Shown here: piece by piece, positions 15,823 through 26,634 of the stretch
Layout: each line of letters starts with the position of its first letter
How positions within the stretch are numbered: position 1 is the first letter of the stretch
Assembly (NCBI RefSeq): GCF_904067545.1
Contig: NZ_LR881183.1
Span: forward strand, 562,277-626,276
DNA length: 64,000 bases
From: Thermococcus camini
GTDB lineage: Archaea; Methanobacteriota_B; Thermococci; Thermococcales; Thermococcaceae
Reading direction: 5' to 3'
The notes under the pieces: model-generated
What the model was told of the DNA's origin: nothing
Seen by the model: the letters and a program-made list of their open reading frames with translations, nothing else
The model's database searches: none
Program-made: the position numbers and the translations under genes

Positions 15823-18540
15823 TCACTCACCTCCCCTCATCTTGACGAGGGTTCTAAGGATGACCCTGTCAACATCAACGGTCTTGCCCTGCCAGCTCTT
15901 CATCGGGTCGATGCCGTCCTCACCGTACTTGAACTGGACGATAATTCCGGTCGGGTCTCTCACGGTTCCGTCGTAGTCCACCTTGAGGTCCTGGAGGGCG
16001 TTGATGAGCCTTCTCTGCATGTAACCGCTCTGAGCTGTTCTAACGGCCGTATCAACCAGTCCCTCACGTCCACCCATTGCGTGGAAGAAGTACTCCTGCG
16101 GCGTAAGCCCGCTCTTGTAGGAGTTGGTGACGAATCCCTTTGCCCTCGCGCCGAGGTCTTCCGGCTTGAAGTGGGTCAGGACTCTTCCGCGGTAGCCGCG
16201 GTAGAGGCGCTTTCCACGGATGGACTGCTGGCCGAGCATAGCGGCCATCTGGGTGATGTTGAGCATCTTACCCCTTGCTCCGGTCTTGGCCATGATGACC
16301 GCGTGGTTGCCCATACCGAGGTACTTTTCAGCGACCTTACCGGCGTTGTCACGCGCCTCAGCTAAGACCGCCATGATGTTGCTCTCGAGGGTCTCCTCAA
16401 GGGTCTTACCCGGCAGCGGCTCAAGCTCACCGTTCTTATATGCCTCTATGAGCCTGTTGACCCTCTCCTCCGCCTCGCGGATTATCTCGTGAATCCTGTC
16501 GAGGGCCTCGCTCGGAAGGTCCTCATCGTCTATGGCGGTGGTGAAGCCCTTGTGGGTGATGGTCCAGATGGCGAGCTTGGTGACCTGGTCGAGGAACTGC
16601 CTCGCCCTCTCGACCCCGTACTCCCTCACTATGAGGTCGAGGAGCTTTCCATCCTCCCTTCCGTAGGCCTTCTTGTCTATGGCGCCGCTGAGGAGCTTCC
16701 CGTTCTGAATGTAGACGAAGCCGTCGTAGGCGAGCTTTTTGACTTCCTCCGGGTCGGGGACGAGCTTCTCCTCGATGAGCTTCTCCAGGGCCTCACAGCG
16801 CTCCGGCTCGTCGCAGAGCTTGTTGCGGTACCAGATTGTGAGGTCCTCCGGCAGGACGAGCGAGAAGATGGTCTTTCCGCTCCAGAGTTCGACGCCGTTC
16901 TCCACCTTGTCCGGCTCAGGAAGCTCGCGGATGTCGATTCCCGCGAACATGAGCATCTGCTCGACCTCTGAGCGGGTGAAGTAGGCACCCTCACGGGTGA
17001 GCAGGTAGCCGCCGGAGATGTGGTCCTGGATTCCGGCGATGAGCGGGCCTCCATACCTCGGCGAGATGATGTGGTTCTGGACCTCCATGAGTATCCTCGC
17101 TTCAGCCTGCGCCTCCTCGGTCTGCGGCACGTGGAGGTTCATCTCGTCACCGTCGAAGTCGGCGTTGTACGGCGGGCAGACCGAGAGGTTGAGACGGAAT
17201 GTTCTGTACGGCATAACACGAACGCGGTGGGCCATGATGGACATCCTGTGGAGTGAGGGCTGCCTGTTGAAGAGCACTATGTCTCCGTCCATGAGGTGCC
17301 TCTCGACCGTCCAGCCAAGGTCGAGCTTCTCGGCTATTATCTCGAGGTTGTTCTCCATGAGGCGGATTCTCCTTCCCTCGGGGTCGATGACGTAGTTGGC
17401 TCCTGGATACTTCTCCGGCCCGTTGAGGACCATCCTCTTGAGCTTCTCGAAGTTGAACTCAGTGACCTTCTCCGGAACGGTGAGTTCCATTGCCACAGCC
17501 ATCGGAACGCCGACCTCGTTGATGCTTATCATCGGGTCGGGGCTGATGACGGTTCTTGCCGAGAAGTTGACACGCTTACCGCTGAGGTTTCCACGGAAGC
17601 GGCCTTCTTTACCCTTGAGCCTCTGGGAGAGGGTCTTGAGGGGCCTTCCGCTCTTGTGCTTGGCCGGCGGAATGCCCGAGGTCTCATTGTTGATGTAGGT
17701 GGTGACGTGGTACTGGAGGAGGTCCCAGAGGTCCTCTATGATGAGCTGCGGTGCACCGGCCTCGATGTTGGACTTGAGCCTGTTGTTGATACGGATAATA
17801 TCGACCAGCTTGTGGGTGAGGTCGTCCTCCGCTCTGATGCCGCTCTCGAGGGTGATGGAGGGCCTCATGGTAACCGGCGGAACCGGGAGGACCGTCAGTA
17901 TCATCCACTCCGGCCTGGCCTTCTCAGGGTGAAGTCCGAGGAGCGGTAAGTCCTTGTCGGGTATCTTCTCGAGCCTGTCGCGAACTTCACTCGGCATCAT
18001 TCTGTGCCTGTACTCGTTGCCCTCCTCATCCTTCCTGAGCTCCCAGTAGATGGTCGGCCTCTCGAACTTGATCGGGAACTGCGGCGCTCCACAGTGAGGG
18101 CAGACCATTCTCTCCTTGGCCTTCTTGTGGATCTCCTTGATGAGCCTGTCCTTGGCCTTCTTCCTGTCGCCCATAACGGTGAACTTGTGGGTGTACTCCT
18201 CTATCTCCTCGTCGGTGAGCTTTATCCTTCCGCACTCGCGGCAGGTGCTCTCGAGGACCCTGTGAATGGTCTTGGCGAAGCCGACGTGGACTATAGGTCT
18301 GGCGAGCTCAACGTGGCCGAAGTGACCCGGACAGTCTCCAGCTCTCGCTCCGCAGGTCTCACAGCGAAGTCCAGGGTCAACAACACCCAGTCTTTTGTCC
18401 ATGAGACCGCCTTCGATTGGGTAGCCGTCGTCGTCGTAGGTGTCGGGGACGGTTATCTCGGCCGCGCTCATCTTTCTGATTTCCTGGGGTGAGAGGATAC
18501 CGAATTCAATACTCCCGATGATCTTCTTCATCGACTGCAT
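15823..18540 (-). CDS. rpoA1: RNA polymerase subunit A' (Rpo1N)
   Basis: 905 residues. Zinc sites at CETCGARAGDCPGHFGHVE near 59-77 and CRECGR/CPHCG near 100-150; catalytic Mg site NADFDGD near residue 454-460. No intein interrupts it. It is the largest part of the catalytic core and lies between rpoB and rpoA2. Confidence 0.99.
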   Translation of the reverse strand: MQSMKKIIGSIEFGILSPQEIRKMSAAEITVPDTYDDDGYPIEGGLMDKRLGVVDPGLRCETCGARAGDCPGHFGHVELARPIVHVGFAKTIHRVLESTCRECGRIKLTDEEIEEYTHKFTVMGDRKKAKDRLIKEIHKKAKERMVCPHCGAPQFPIKFERPTIYWELRKDEEGNEYRHRMMPSEVRDRLEKIPDKDLPLLGLHPEKARPEWMILTVLPVPPVTMRPSITLESGIRAEDDLTHKLVDIIRINNRLKSNIEAGAPQLIIEDLWDLLQYHVTTYINNETSGIPPAKHKSGRPLKTLSQRLKGKEGRFRGNLSGKRVNFSARTVISPDPMISINEVGVPMAVAMELTVPEKVTEFNFEKLKRMVLNGPEKYPGANYVIDPEGRRIRLMENNLEIIAEKLDLGWTVERHLMDGDIVLFNRQPSLHRMSIMAHRVRVMPYRTFRLNLSVCPPYNADFDGDEMNLHVPQTEEAQAEARILMEVQNHIISPRYGGPLIAGIQDHISGGYLLTREGAYFTRSEVEQMLMFAGIDIRELPEPDKVENGVELWSGKTIFSLVLPEDLTIWYRNKLCDEPERCEALEKLIEEKLVPDPEEVKKLAYDGFVYIQNGKLLSGAIDKKAYGREDGKLLDLIVREYGVERARQFLDQVTKLAIWTITHKGFTTAIDDEDLPSEALDRIHEIIREAEERVNRLIEAYKNGELEPLPGKTLEETLESNIMAVLAEARDNAGKVAEKYLGMGNHAVIMAKTGARGKMLNITQMAAMLGQQSIRGKRLYRGYRGRVLTHFKPEDLGARAKGFVTNSYKSGLTPQEYFFHAMGGREGLVDTAVRTAQSGYMQRRLINALQDLKVDYDGTVRDPTGIIVQFKYGEDGIDPMKSWQGKTVDVDRVILRTLVKMRGGE

Positions 18541-18544
18541 GCTA

Positions 18545-21500
18545 TCACACCCTATCCGTTATCTTGAGGGACGGCCTTATTCCCATAGCCTTCAGCTCGT
18601 CGAGCAGCAGCTTGAAGGCGTAGCTCATCTCCACTTTGCTGATCTTCTCTTCCTCTCCACAGACCGGGCAGTAGACCTTTCCTCTGCGCTTGTCCTCGAG
18701 TGCCAGATGCCCACAGCTCTCGCAGACCCATACCTCTGTCTTGTCGCTCTCCTCGAGGAGACGCTCAATGAGCAGCATCGCGGCGCCGTGTCCGATGAGA
18801 ACGTCACGCTCCATCTCACCGAACCTGAGACCGCCTTCCCTGGCCCTACCCTCGGTTGGCTGCTTGGTGAGTACCTGCACCGGACCCCTGCTCCTCGCGT
18901 GCATCTTGTCGGCGACCATGTGGTGGAGCCTCTGGTAGTAGATGACGCCCACGAATATGTCGGCCTCCAGTCTTCTTCCGGTTATGCCGTCGTACATGAC
19001 TTCCCTGCCGCTGTGCTTGAATCCAAGCTCCTCGAGCTCCTTCCTGAGCTTCTCCTCTGGCTCACCAATGAACGCGGTTCCATCGACCCTCCTTCCGGTG
19101 AGGGCGGCGACCTTTCCGCCTATGGCCTCAATGAGCTGTCCGACGGTCATACGGCTCGGGATACCGTGTGGGTTGACGATGAGGTCGGGAACGATTCCAC
19201 TCTCGGTCCAGGGCATGTCCTCCTGCGGAACGATGAGGCCCACGACACCCTTCTGACCATGCCTCGATGCGAACTTGTCTCCGAACTCCGGGATGCGGAG
19301 GTCCCTGGTGGTCACCTTGACGAGCTTGGTTCCGTCGCCGGTCTCGGTAATGATGACCTTGTCAACTATGCCCCTCTCGCTCGGCCTGACGGTGACGCTC
19401 GTCTCCCTTCTCTCCTGGAGTATTATTCCTCCGAGGCCGCTCTGCTCCTCAAGGAACCTCGGCGGTGAGGTCCTGCCGACGAGAACGTCCTTACCCGTGA
19501 CCTTTGACTCCGGGAAGATTATGCCGTCCTCATCGAGGTGCCTGTAGTACTTCTCGCCGAGATAGCCCTGTATAGTCGGGTCGGGGACCTCAAAGCGGTC
19601 GGTCTGACCGCCGAGGTAGCGCTTCTCCTCGGCCTCATAGGTCCTGAAGAACGTGCTCCTTCCGAGACCGCGCTCGATGGAGGCCTTGTTCATGATGATT
19701 GCGTCCTCCATGTTGTATCCCGAGTAGCTGAGAACCGCGACCACGAAGTTCTGGCCTGCTGGCCTCTCCTCGAAACCGACGGCCTTCATGATGCGTGAGT
19801 TGACGAGCGGAACCTGCGGGTAGTGCATGAGATGCCCGCGCGTGTCCACCCTTATCCTGAAGTTGGCGGCACCAAAGCCGAGGCTCTGCTTGGCCATACC
19901 CGCTCCGTAGGTGTTACGCGGGGCGGCGTTGTGCTCCGGATACGGAACGAGCGAAGCAGGAATACCGAGTATCGCGGCCGGCATGAGCTCGAGGTGGGTG
20001 TGCTCCTCCGTGACCTCCCACGGCCAGGTGGCAACGTAGGCGTTCTCCTCCTCTTCCGCGTCGAGGTACTCTATGATGCCCATCTTCACCAGATCGTTCC
20101 AGGTGAGGGTTCCGTTCTTTATCGCATCGACGTGCTCCTTGGTGAGCTTCGGCTTGCCGTTCTCGACGATGATGAGCGGTCTTCTAACCCTGCCGTCGTC
20201 GCTGTTGACGTATACCTCCCGAACCTCCTCGTCCTGGTATATAGCCACGTTGATGACGTCGCTTATCTTTCCGCTTCTCCTGTCGCTCCTTATCCTGCGG
20301 ACGAGGGACTCTCCATCCTCTATGGTCCCGATGAGAACTCCGTTGAGGTAGAGGCGCCAGAGTTCGGGGCTCGGGCGGCGCTCCTCGATGGAAACGACGC
20401 CGAGCTTGTTCAGGTACTCCCTGACCTCCTCCTCGGGAATGCCGGTGGTTATCTGGGACATCAGGGACAGGTTCTTAACGAGACCACAGTTCGGACCTTC
20501 CGGAGTCTCCGTCGGGCAGATTCTTCCCCAGTGGGTTCCGTGAAGATCACGCGCCTCGAAATGGGGCTGATCCCTGCTGAGCGGAGAAGTGACGCGCCTG
20601 AGGTGTGAAAGAGTGCTCATGTAGTTCGTTCTATCGAGAAGCTGGCTCACACCGGTCCTTCCGCCGGGCCAGGCACCGGTCGCTAAAGCATGCTCGATCC
20701 TCTCGCTGAGGACATCGGGTCTTATGGAGTTTCTCACAAACCTCTGGATGTTCTCGAAGGTGTAGCGCTCGCCCTTCCTCTGGTAGGTCTTGGTCATCTG
20801 GTACTGCATGTCCTTGACTAGCTGGCCGAAGGCGACGCGGAAGAGGTCCCTGAGGAGGTCTCCCGCTAACTTGAGTCTCTTGTTGGCGTAGTGGTCCTTG
20901 TCGTCCTCACCGCGGAGGCCGAGGGAAAGCTCGAGAACCTTAAGGGCCATCATGCCGAGGTAGTAGGCCTTGGCCTTTCTCCTCTCGGGCTCGACACCCA
21001 TGTGCGGAAGGAGGTTGTTGTCTATTATGTGCTCGGCCCTCCTGAGCCTGTACTCCTTCGGCTGGCCGGGCAGGGAGAGCTTTCCTATGTAGTCGAGTGC
21101 GTCCTCCTGGTTCATTATGTCGCTCGCATCTTCGAGGTTGTCGAAGAGAACCTGCTGTATCCTCGGATCGTCGCTCACGGCCTCGACGATCTCTTTATCA
21201 CTCAGAAGACCAAGGGCGCGCATGACGTAGACGAACTTAACCGGCCTGGGGACGTTTGGTATGTTCACGTAGAGGATGCCGTCCTTCCTCCTCTCGACGG
21301 TTATCAGCGCCCTGTAACCGTGTCTGTAGGAGAAGACCTTGGCGATTATCCTGTTCTGTCTCTCGTCACGCTCAACGAGAGTCTTGTTCGGGGCGAGATC
21401 CTCGATAGAGACTATAACCCTCTCGGAACCGTTTATGATGAAGTATCCTCCCGGGTCCTTTGGATCCTCGCCGAGCTTGATGAGCTCCTCGTCGCTGAGG

Positions 21501-21913
21501 CCGTAAAGTCTGCAGGCCTTGGACTTGAGCATTATCGGGAGCTCGCCGATGCGGACCTCGACTGGTTCCTGCTCGATGCCCTTGATGATGGGGATGAGCT
21601 CGAGGTAGAGCGGGGCAGAGTAGGTCAGGTTCCTTATCCTGGCGTCCATCGGGTAGAGCGGCTTCCTCTGTCCCTGGGCCTCCTGGAATTCGGGTTCACC
21701 CAGGCGTATTTTACCGAACTTAACCTCGAAGTCCGGGATATCCGGCTTCAGTCCGCCGAACTCGTATATGACCTGCTGCATGCCGCCCTCAATGAAAGCG
21801 TTGTAAGAATCAAGGTGCTGCCTTACGAGTCCCCTCTCCTTCCAGTAGGCGTCCATAACAAGCCAGAGGTCGTCAGGGGTAACATCCACAACGGTTGGTC
21901 CTCTCGATGCCAT
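18545..21913 (-). CDS. rpoB: RNA polymerase subunit B (Rpo2)
   Basis: 1122 residues in one chain, not split into B' and B'' as in many methanogens. Visible landmarks: [17 protein letters not shown] near 162-178, the hybrid-binding [18 protein letters not shown], the [15 protein letters not shown] block, and a C-terminal zinc ribbon CESCGHL ... CPVCGEEEK. No intein. It is in the usual place between rpoH and rpoA1. Confidence 0.99.
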   Translation of the reverse strand: MASRGPTVVDVTPDDLWLVMDAYWKERGLVRQHLDSYNAFIEGGMQQVIYEFGGLKPDIPDFEVKFGKIRLGEPEFQEAQGQRKPLYPMDARIRNLTYSAPLYLELIPIIKGIEQEPVEVRIGELPIMLKSKACRLYGLSDEELIKLGEDPKDPGGYFIINGSERVIVSIEDLAPNKTLVERDERQNRIIAKVFSYRHGYRALITVERRKDGILYVNIPNVPRPVKFVYVMRALGLLSDKEIVEAVSDDPRIQQVLFDNLEDASDIMNQEDALDYIGKLSLPGQPKEYRLRRAEHIIDNNLLPHMGVEPERRKAKAYYLGMMALKVLELSLGLRGEDDKDHYANKRLKLAGDLLRDLFRVAFGQLVKDMQYQMTKTYQRKGERYTFENIQRFVRNSIRPDVLSERIEHALATGAWPGGRTGVSQLLDRTNYMSTLSHLRRVTSPLSRDQPHFEARDLHGTHWGRICPTETPEGPNCGLVKNLSLMSQITTGIPEEEVREYLNKLGVVSIEERRPSPELWRLYLNGVLIGTIEDGESLVRRIRSDRRSGKISDVINVAIYQDEEVREVYVNSDDGRVRRPLIIVENGKPKLTKEHVDAIKNGTLTWNDLVKMGIIEYLDAEEEENAYVATWPWEVTEEHTHLELMPAAILGIPASLVPYPEHNAAPRNTYGAGMAKQSLGFGAANFRIRVDTRGHLMHYPQVPLVNSRIMKAVGFEERPAGQNFVVAVLSYSGYNMEDAIIMNKASIERGLGRSTFFRTYEAEEKRYLGGQTDRFEVPDPTIQGYLGEKYYRHLDEDGIIFPESKVTGKDVLVGRTSPPRFLEEQSGLGGIILQERRETSVTVRPSERGIVDKVIITETGDGTKLVKVTTRDLRIPEFGDKFASRHGQKGVVGLIVPQEDMPWTESGIVPDLIVNPHGIPSRMTVGQLIEAIGGKVAALTGRRVDGTAFIGEPEEKLRKELEELGFKHSGREVMYDGITGRRLEADIFVGVIYYQRLHHMVADKMHARSRGPVQVLTKQPTEGRAREGGLRFGEMERDVLIGHGAAMLLIERLLEESDKTEVWVCESCGHLALEDKRRGKVYCPVCGEEEKISKVEMSYAFKLLLDELKAMGIRPSLKITDRV

Positions 21914-21930
21914 AATCTCACCTCGCAGAA

Positions 21931-22179
21931 TCAGTCCTCCACCACAAGGCGGTAGTAGTTGTAGTAACCCGCCGTCGGGCTTTTTCTTTTGATCTCAAGG
22001 ATATCGCCAGGCTTTGCCCCAAGGGCCACAACAGCGGGGTCTGAAGCCTTGATCTGCGGAAGCTGGGAGATTCTGATCCTGTACTTCCTGAGGAGCTCCT
22101 CCTTCTCCTCTTCGCTCAGTATTCTGTGCTCGGGAACCAGCTCATGCGTGAATATATCAAACTCTTTTTTCGTCGCCAC
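21931..22179 (-). CDS. rpoH: RNA polymerase subunit H (Rpo5)
   Basis: 82 residues with the archaeal Rpo5 core ([19 protein letters not shown], then [21 protein letters not shown]), the assembly domain shared with eukaryotic Rpb5. GTG start at 22179 follows an AAAGGGGG motif. It heads the polymerase operon. Two TATA candidates lie upstream, near 22245-22253 and 22198-22208; the nearer would make the mRNA almost leaderless. Confidence 0.97.
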   Translation of the reverse strand: MATKKEFDIFTHELVPEHRILSEEEKEELLRKYRIRISQLPQIKASDPAVVALGAKPGDILEIKRKSPTAGYYNYYRLVVED

Positions 22180-22244
22180 CGAGAATTGCCCCCTTTAACA
22201 TTTTTTAAGAACGATTATCACTACCTCACACCTGCGGGTTTCGG

Positions 22245-22253
22245 TATATAAGC
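22245..22253 (-). promoter_or_regulatory. TATA box of the RNA polymerase operon
   Basis: The minus strand reads GCTTATATA, with start expected near 22224 and a leader of about 45 bases. A second element (CTTAAAAAATG) at 22198-22208 could instead start transcription at the GTG. Confidence 0.5.
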
Positions 22254-22675
22254 TTTTCGAGTGGTATCTGGCTCGTAGGGGTTTATATCGGTTGCGCAAA
22301 GTTTAAGAACCGTTTTCCATGCCGAAAAGCTACTATGATGCACTTCTATGTCCATCAGTATGGGGAAAGACTTATAAATGTCTGCCGTCGGTTCGATGTT
22401 CGAACTTTCTAAAAAGCGGCCATGTGCTCGAAATCTGCTGTAATTTTGACATGATTTATGCCAGAATAATGGCATAACGTGGCTGATTAACGGGTTCATC
22501 TGTCATATCTGGCCAAAATACGGGTAAAATTTGGTCAGTTTTTTGTGCGAAACAATGCCCACTGACGCTTTTAAATGTCCAATACGACCTTGAAAGGCTC
22601 AGTAGTTTGGATCAGAATGTTTTTACCGCTCAACCATGCGAACCGCTTGAGAAACAGGTGTTTTGTTTGTGAGGG

Positions 22676-22743
22676 AAGCTTTTGGAAAAGCCTCACCAAG
22701 AAACTTTTCTGGCGAAAAGTTTCATCAAAGTTCGTGATTCCTT
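22676..22743 (+). repeat. tRNA-flank-type hairpin repeats, tandem pair without a tRNA
   Basis: GAAGCTTTT-GG-AAAAGCCTCACCAAG is followed by AAACTTTTC-TGGC-GAAAAGTTT, CATCAAAG, then TTCGTGATTCC. The second unit extends the consensus seen after tRNA-Arg (CATCAAAG, TTTGTGATTC). No tRNA is present, though TCACCAAG before the hairpin recalls a tRNA 3' end. Confidence 0.7.
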
Positions 22744-22778
22744 TCAAAATGCAACTTGGGGAATGTTTGCGCTCTTAA

Positions 22779-22821
22779 GAAGCTTTTGGAAAAGTTTCAT
22801 CAAAGAGTTAGTAGCTCTCCT
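22779..22821 (+). repeat. Tailed hairpin repeat copy
   Basis: AAGCTTTT-GG-AAAAGTTT, CATCAAAG, then AGTTAGTAGCTC. The tail matches the downstream flank of the CAT-anticodon tRNA (CATCAAAG, TTGGTAGCTC), so the repeated unit is longer than the hairpin. Confidence 0.65.
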
Positions 22822-22920
22822 CCAAAAGAATGCTCACAAGTTGGGTTTCGTACTCAGATATCCCCCTTCAAACGTGGAATGCGTTATGGCAAGTCCTTTG
22901 AGAGGGGTTTATTCTCTGGT

Positions 22921-22937
22921 GACGCCCTTCGGGCGTC
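22921..22937. repeat. 7-bp triloop hairpin (class 2 repeat)
   Basis: GACGCCC-TTC-GGGCGTC, a perfect dyad, related in build to those at 6919-6935 and 59868-59884. Confidence 0.6.
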
Positions 22938-23044
22938 GATTCTAAAGTTAAACCCTCACAAAAGACTAACTTACAAAGATTCCTCATCCCCAGCGCACAT
23001 ATAAGAAAACTCCCTCAAGAACTTGCACTCTAAGAAGGAGCTAC

Positions 23045-23080
23045 CAACTTTGATGAAACTTTGCGCAGGCAAAGTTTCTT
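23045..23080 (-). repeat. tRNA-3'-flank hairpin repeat after the CAT tRNA
   Basis: On the minus strand, three bases after the encoded CCA: GAAACTTTGC, short loop, GCAAAGTTT, CATCAAAG, TTGG. Confidence 0.85.
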
Positions 23081-23084
23081 GTGG

Positions 23085-23159
23085 TGGGCCCGGGGGGCTT
23101 TGAACCCCCGACCACGCGGTTATGAGCCGCGCGCTCTGACCAGGCTGAGCTACGGGCCC
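23085..23159 (-). tRNA. tRNA with CAT anticodon (elongator Met or Ile2)
   Basis: Acceptor GGGCCCG pairs with CGGGCCC; anticodon arm CGCGG-CTCATAA-CCGCG gives CAT. CCA is encoded (23082-23084 on the plus strand as TGG). It is not the initiator, which starts with an A1-U72 pair in archaea. The GGGCCCG acceptor is like archaeal tRNA-Ile, so it may be the agmatidine-modified Ile2; sequence alone cannot decide. It follows tRNA-Asn by 6 bases after CCA. Confidence 0.9.
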
Positions 23160-23168
23160 ACGGGATGG

Positions 23169-23241
23169 CGCCGCCGCCCGGACTCGAACCGGGGACCGCC
23201 GGATTAACAGTCCGGCGCTCTACCGACTAAGCTACGGCGGC
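23169..23241 (-). tRNA. tRNA-Asn (GTT)
   Basis: Acceptor GCCGCCG pairs with CGGCGGC; anticodon arm CCGGA-CTGTTAA-TCCGG gives GTT. Discriminator G and an encoded CCA. A TATA box (GATTTATAAATC, minus strand, near 23270-23280) lies upstream and probably drives this and the following CAT tRNA. Confidence 0.97.
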
Positions 23242-23383
23242 ACGACCCAATGTAGGGAATATGGAGTGGATTTATAAATCTTACGGTGCCTCCCGATGGG
23301 GGAATGTCAGTCATTTTTGCGAAACATGGTACGAGAACCGGCTGCGAAAACTTTATATTTTCCCCTGGGAGTCTTTAAACCGT

Positions 23384-23457
23384 GCCCCGGTAGCCTAGCC
23401 TGGCGGGGCGGCGGACTTGTAATCCGCCGGTCGCGGGTTCAAATCCCGCCCGGGGCT
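23384..23457 (+). tRNA. tRNA-Thr (TGT)
   Basis: Acceptor GCCCCGG pairs with CCGGGGC; anticodon arm GCGGA-CTTGTAA-TCCGC gives TGT. Discriminator T and CCA at 23458-23460. TATA element CTTTATATTTT near 23351. The hairpin repeat starts four bases after CCA. Confidence 0.97.
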
Positions 23458-23464
23458 CCACTAC

Positions 23465-23493
23465 AAACTTTTCTGGCAAAAGTTTGATCAAAA
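23465..23493 (+). repeat. tRNA-3'-flank hairpin repeat after tRNA-Thr
   Basis: AAACTTTT, loop CTGGC, AAAAGTTT, GATCAAAA, four bases after the CCA of tRNA-Thr. Beyond it (to 23674) there is no gene; a further AAAGTTTATGATTC recalls the extended consensus. Confidence 0.85.
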
Positions 23494-23674
23494 GTTTATG
23501 ATTCTTCAAGTGGTTTCTCATTATCGGGGCGTTTAACACGGGCAGCCATAAAATACCTGCACAACGGGACGTTTTTTGAAGCCCCAACAGAAACGTTCTT
23601 AGCCTTGAACATGGGCCGGAGTTGAGAAACGTCCCCAAACGGCACTTCCTTTTTGAAAATTAAAGGGAGCGGGC

Positions 23675-25183
23675 CTAAATATCGACCTCTCCCTTCTCCT
23701 TCAGCTCCCTGTACATTCTCCAGGTGATGATCGGCCTCTTCGCCGCCAGAACGTCGTCCACCCTCTTCACCGCTGTGTTGTGGGGTGCGTTCTTGACGAC
23801 CTCCGGGTTGCTGTAGGCTTCCTCACTTATCTTCTTCAGAGCCTCGACGTACGCGTCGAGTTCCTCTTTGCTGACGGTCTCGGTGGGCTCTATCATTAGA
23901 GCCTCATGGACTATCAGCGGGAAGTATATGGTCGGAGCGTGCAGTCCGAAGTCGAGGAGCCTCTTCGCCACGTCAAGGGCCTTAACTCCCGTTTCCTTCT
24001 TCATGGGCTCGGCGCTGAACACCACCTCATGCTTCCTGAGCTCCTTGTGGGGCAGCTCGTAGCCCCTCGTTCCCTTCAGCTTCTGGGTGAGGTAGTTGGC
24101 GTTGAGAACCGCTATTTCGCTGACCTCCCTGAGGCCTTCCCTGCCCATTATCTTGAGATAGGTCAGGGCCCTGACCATCACCGCGAAGTTGCCGTAGAGC
24201 TCCTTGACTTTGCCGATGCTCTTGGGCACGTTGTAGTCGAGGTAATAGCGATCGTTCTCCTCGTCGTAGCCCACGAGCGGAACCGGCAGGTAGTCCCTGA
24301 GGAAGTCCTTAACGCCGACCGGCCCGCTTCCCGGTCCGCCGCCGCCGTGCGGGGTTGAGAAAGTCTTGTGCAGGTTGAGGTGGACGACGTCGAAGCCCAT
24401 ATCGCCGGGCCTTATCTTTCCGAGAACGGCGTTGAGGTTGGCGCCGTCGTAGTAGAGCAGGCCACCGGCTTTGTGGACTATTTTCGCTATCTCGAGTATC
24501 TCGTCCTCGAAGATGCCGAGGGTGTTGGGGTTGGTGAGCATTAAACCGGCGGTCCTTTCACCGACGGCGTTCTCAAGGGCCTCAAGGTCCATCGTTCCCT
24601 CCTCGGTCGAGGGGATTTCAATGACCTTAAAGCCGGCCATTGCTGCAGAGGCGGGATTGGTTCCGTGGGCAGAATCAGCTACCAGCATCTCGTCCCTCTG
24701 CGGTTCACCGTTATCGAGGTGGTAGGCGCGAATTATCGAAACGCCTGTGAACTCGCCGTTGGCTCCGGCCGCCGGCTGGAGTGTGAAGCGGTCCATGCCG
24801 GTTATCTCCTTGAGCCACTGCTCAAGCTCCCACATTATCCTCAGCGCGCCTTGAACGGTCCTCTCGTCCTGGTACGGATGGATGTAGGCGACACCCGGAT
24901 GGGCGGCAATCTCCTCGTTTATCTTGGGGTTGTACTTCATGGTGCACGAGCCGAGCGGATAGATGCCGGAATCGACGCCGTAGTTCATCTCGCTGAGGCG
25001 GGTGTAGTGCTTCACAACCTCCGGCTCGCTCAGCTCCGGAAGGTTCAATGGGCTTTTTCTTTTGATCTTCTCTGGAATTTCAACTGCCACGTCCTCTATG
25101 GGGGCCGGCATCGTGTAGCCAACCCTTCCCGGCCTTGAGAGCTCAAAGATGAGAGGTTCGCTCCATTTAGCCTGACGGAACAT
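23675..25183 (-). CDS. gcvPB: Glycine dehydrogenase (decarboxylating), subunit 2
   Basis: 502 residues of the P-protein beta subunit of the glycine cleavage system. The PLP lysine is in [21 protein letters not shown] near 270-290. With subunit 1 it decarboxylates glycine and passes the aminomethyl group to H protein. It starts the base after the subunit 1 stop. H, T and L proteins are not in the window. Confidence 0.97.
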   Translation of the reverse strand: MFRQAKWSEPLIFELSRPGRVGYTMPAPIEDVAVEIPEKIKRKSPLNLPELSEPEVVKHYTRLSEMNYGVDSGIYPLGSCTMKYNPKINEEIAAHPGVAYIHPYQDERTVQGALRIMWELEQWLKEITGMDRFTLQPAAGANGEFTGVSIIRAYHLDNGEPQRDEMLVADSAHGTNPASAAMAGFKVIEIPSTEEGTMDLEALENAVGERTAGLMLTNPNTLGIFEDEILEIAKIVHKAGGLLYYDGANLNAVLGKIRPGDMGFDVVHLNLHKTFSTPHGGGGPGSGPVGVKDFLRDYLPVPLVGYDEENDRYYLDYNVPKSIGKVKELYGNFAVMVRALTYLKIMGREGLREVSEIAVLNANYLTQKLKGTRGYELPHKELRKHEVVFSAEPMKKETGVKALDVAKRLLDFGLHAPTIYFPLIVHEALMIEPTETVSKEELDAYVEALKKISEEAYSNPEVVKNAPHNTAVKRVDDVLAAKRPIITWRMYRELKEKGEVDI

Positions 25184-26524
25184 TCAGGCCACCTCCTTGA
25201 GGGCCTCTATTAGTGCATCGACCCATTCTTTTCGCGTGGTCTCAGTTGCGGCGAAGAGAGAGCTCTCTCCCAGCTCCGGGAAGTGCTGCCCTATGTAGTA
25301 GCCGCCGTGGATGTTTCTTGCCAGGAGCATCTCGTGTACCTCGCTGTAGGGTTTCTCAAAGCGGACGAGTACGTCCTTGAAGTTCACGCCATCGAACGGA
25401 ACCTCCGCCACCTCCGAGAGCCTTTTCTTGAGGTAGGCGGTGTTCTTGAGGATGACCTCTCCGAGCTCCGTTAAACCCTTCGGCCCGAGGGTTGCGAGGT
25501 GTATTGCCGAGGCAACAGCCACCAGGGCCTCGTTTGAGCATATGTTTGAGGTTGCCTTTGCGCGCCTTATGTGCTGCTCCCTGGTCTGGAGCGTCATCAC
25601 GAAGGCCCTCTTTCCGTCCGAGTCTCTGCTCATTCCGATTATCCTTCCGGGCATCTGGCGGATGAGCTTTTTGTCGTTCCTGACCGCAAAGATTCCCGCC
25701 CTCGGGCCTCCGAAGTTCATCGGGTTTCCAAAGTAAGCGGCCTCACCAACTGCTATGTCGGCCCCGAGCTCTCCCGGCGCCTCCACTATGCCGAGGATCG
25801 TTGGGTCCACACCCACCACGAAGAGCGCCCCTGCCTCGTGAGCTATTTCGCCGATTTCCCTGAGGTTCTCCTCGATCAGCCCGAGGAAGTTGGGTACCTC
25901 AACGTAAACACCTGCCGCACCGTCGGCGGCTTCCTTGAGCTTCTCCATATCGACCTGTCCCCTCTCGTCCCAGGGCACCTCGGTTATCTCCATACCCGGG
26001 CCCGCGGTATAGGTTCTGAGGACTGCCTTCTTCTCGGGGCTCAGGGCCCTGGGGATGACGAACTTCTTCCTTCTGGTAACGCGGGCGCTCATCAGCGCCG
26101 CCTCTGCCATCGCCGTGCCCCAGTCGTACATCGATGAATTGACTATTGGGAGACCCACGAGCTCGGCTATCATGCTCTGGTACTCGAAGAGGGCCTGGAG
26201 CATCCCCTGGCTTACCTCCGGCTGGTATGGCGTGTAAGCCGTCAAAAATTCGCTCCTTTCGATGAGGTACTTCACGTGCGCGGGAACGTAGTGGAAGTAG
26301 GTTCCAGCGCCGAGGAAGCTGGGCATCTCAAGGGCGGTCCTGTTCTGACCCAGGACTTCGTTAAGCTCCATGAAGACCTCATACTCGCTCTTCCCCTCAG
26401 CCAGGTTGAACTTCTGGACCATGCCCTTCGGGACATCGGAGAAGAGGTCGTCAATCGAATTGAACCCGATCTCTTTCAGCATTTCATCCCTGTGCGCCAG
26501 GTTCGGGAGGTAGTGCCTTCCCAT
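25184..26524 (-). CDS. gcvPA: Glycine dehydrogenase (decarboxylating), subunit 1
   Basis: 446 residues from ATG 26524, which has AAGGTGATAGGC before it and gives the family N-terminus MGRHYLPN; longer open frame upstream is non-coding. This alpha subunit has a PLP-transferase fold without the PLP lysine and pairs with subunit 2. ACATATATTC near 26572-26582 (minus strand) is the likely TATA box. No glycine riboswitch is visible. Confidence 0.96.
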   Translation of the reverse strand: MGRHYLPNLAHRDEMLKEIGFNSIDDLFSDVPKGMVQKFNLAEGKSEYEVFMELNEVLGQNRTALEMPSFLGAGTYFHYVPAHVKYLIERSEFLTAYTPYQPEVSQGMLQALFEYQSMIAELVGLPIVNSSMYDWGTAMAEAALMSARVTRRKKFVIPRALSPEKKAVLRTYTAGPGMEITEVPWDERGQVDMEKLKEAADGAAGVYVEVPNFLGLIEENLREIGEIAHEAGALFVVGVDPTILGIVEAPGELGADIAVGEAAYFGNPMNFGGPRAGIFAVRNDKKLIRQMPGRIIGMSRDSDGKRAFVMTLQTREQHIRRAKATSNICSNEALVAVASAIHLATLGPKGLTELGEVILKNTAYLKKRLSEVAEVPFDGVNFKDVLVRFEKPYSEVHEMLLARNIHGGYYIGQHFPELGESSLFAATETTRKEWVDALIEALKEVA

Positions 26525-26634
26525 GCCTATCACCTTCTGAGCTTTAAGATGCTCGTTGAAAGTTGGGGGCTGAGAATATATGTTTTGTGCCGCGGGTGAA
26601 AATGCCGGAGGAAAAAATAGGGGGATAAAAGGCC

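Larger units (their letters stand above)
22254..23044. other. Gene-poor, repeat-rich block upstream of the tRNA pair
   Basis: About 800 bases with no convincing gene. The few open frames (such as 22221-22499 minus, 92 codons) have odd composition and no ribosome sites. TATA-like runs occur near 22370 and 22570. From 22676 on, it holds several hairpin repeats of the tRNA-flank type and the GACGCCC-TTC-GGGCGTC hairpin at 22921-22937. It looks like a place where repeats accumulate. Confidence 0.7.

Noticed and set aside
15823-21913. Possible inteins in rpoB/rpoA1
   Set aside because: Both reading frames are continuous at normal length with motif blocks uninterrupted.
22221-22499. 92-codon minus frame upstream of rpoH
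   Set aside because: No ribosome site, no family, and it covers the rpoH promoter.
25184-26630. Glycine riboswitch before gcvPA
   Set aside because: Leader is too short and shows no aptamer-like pairing; not expected in this group.
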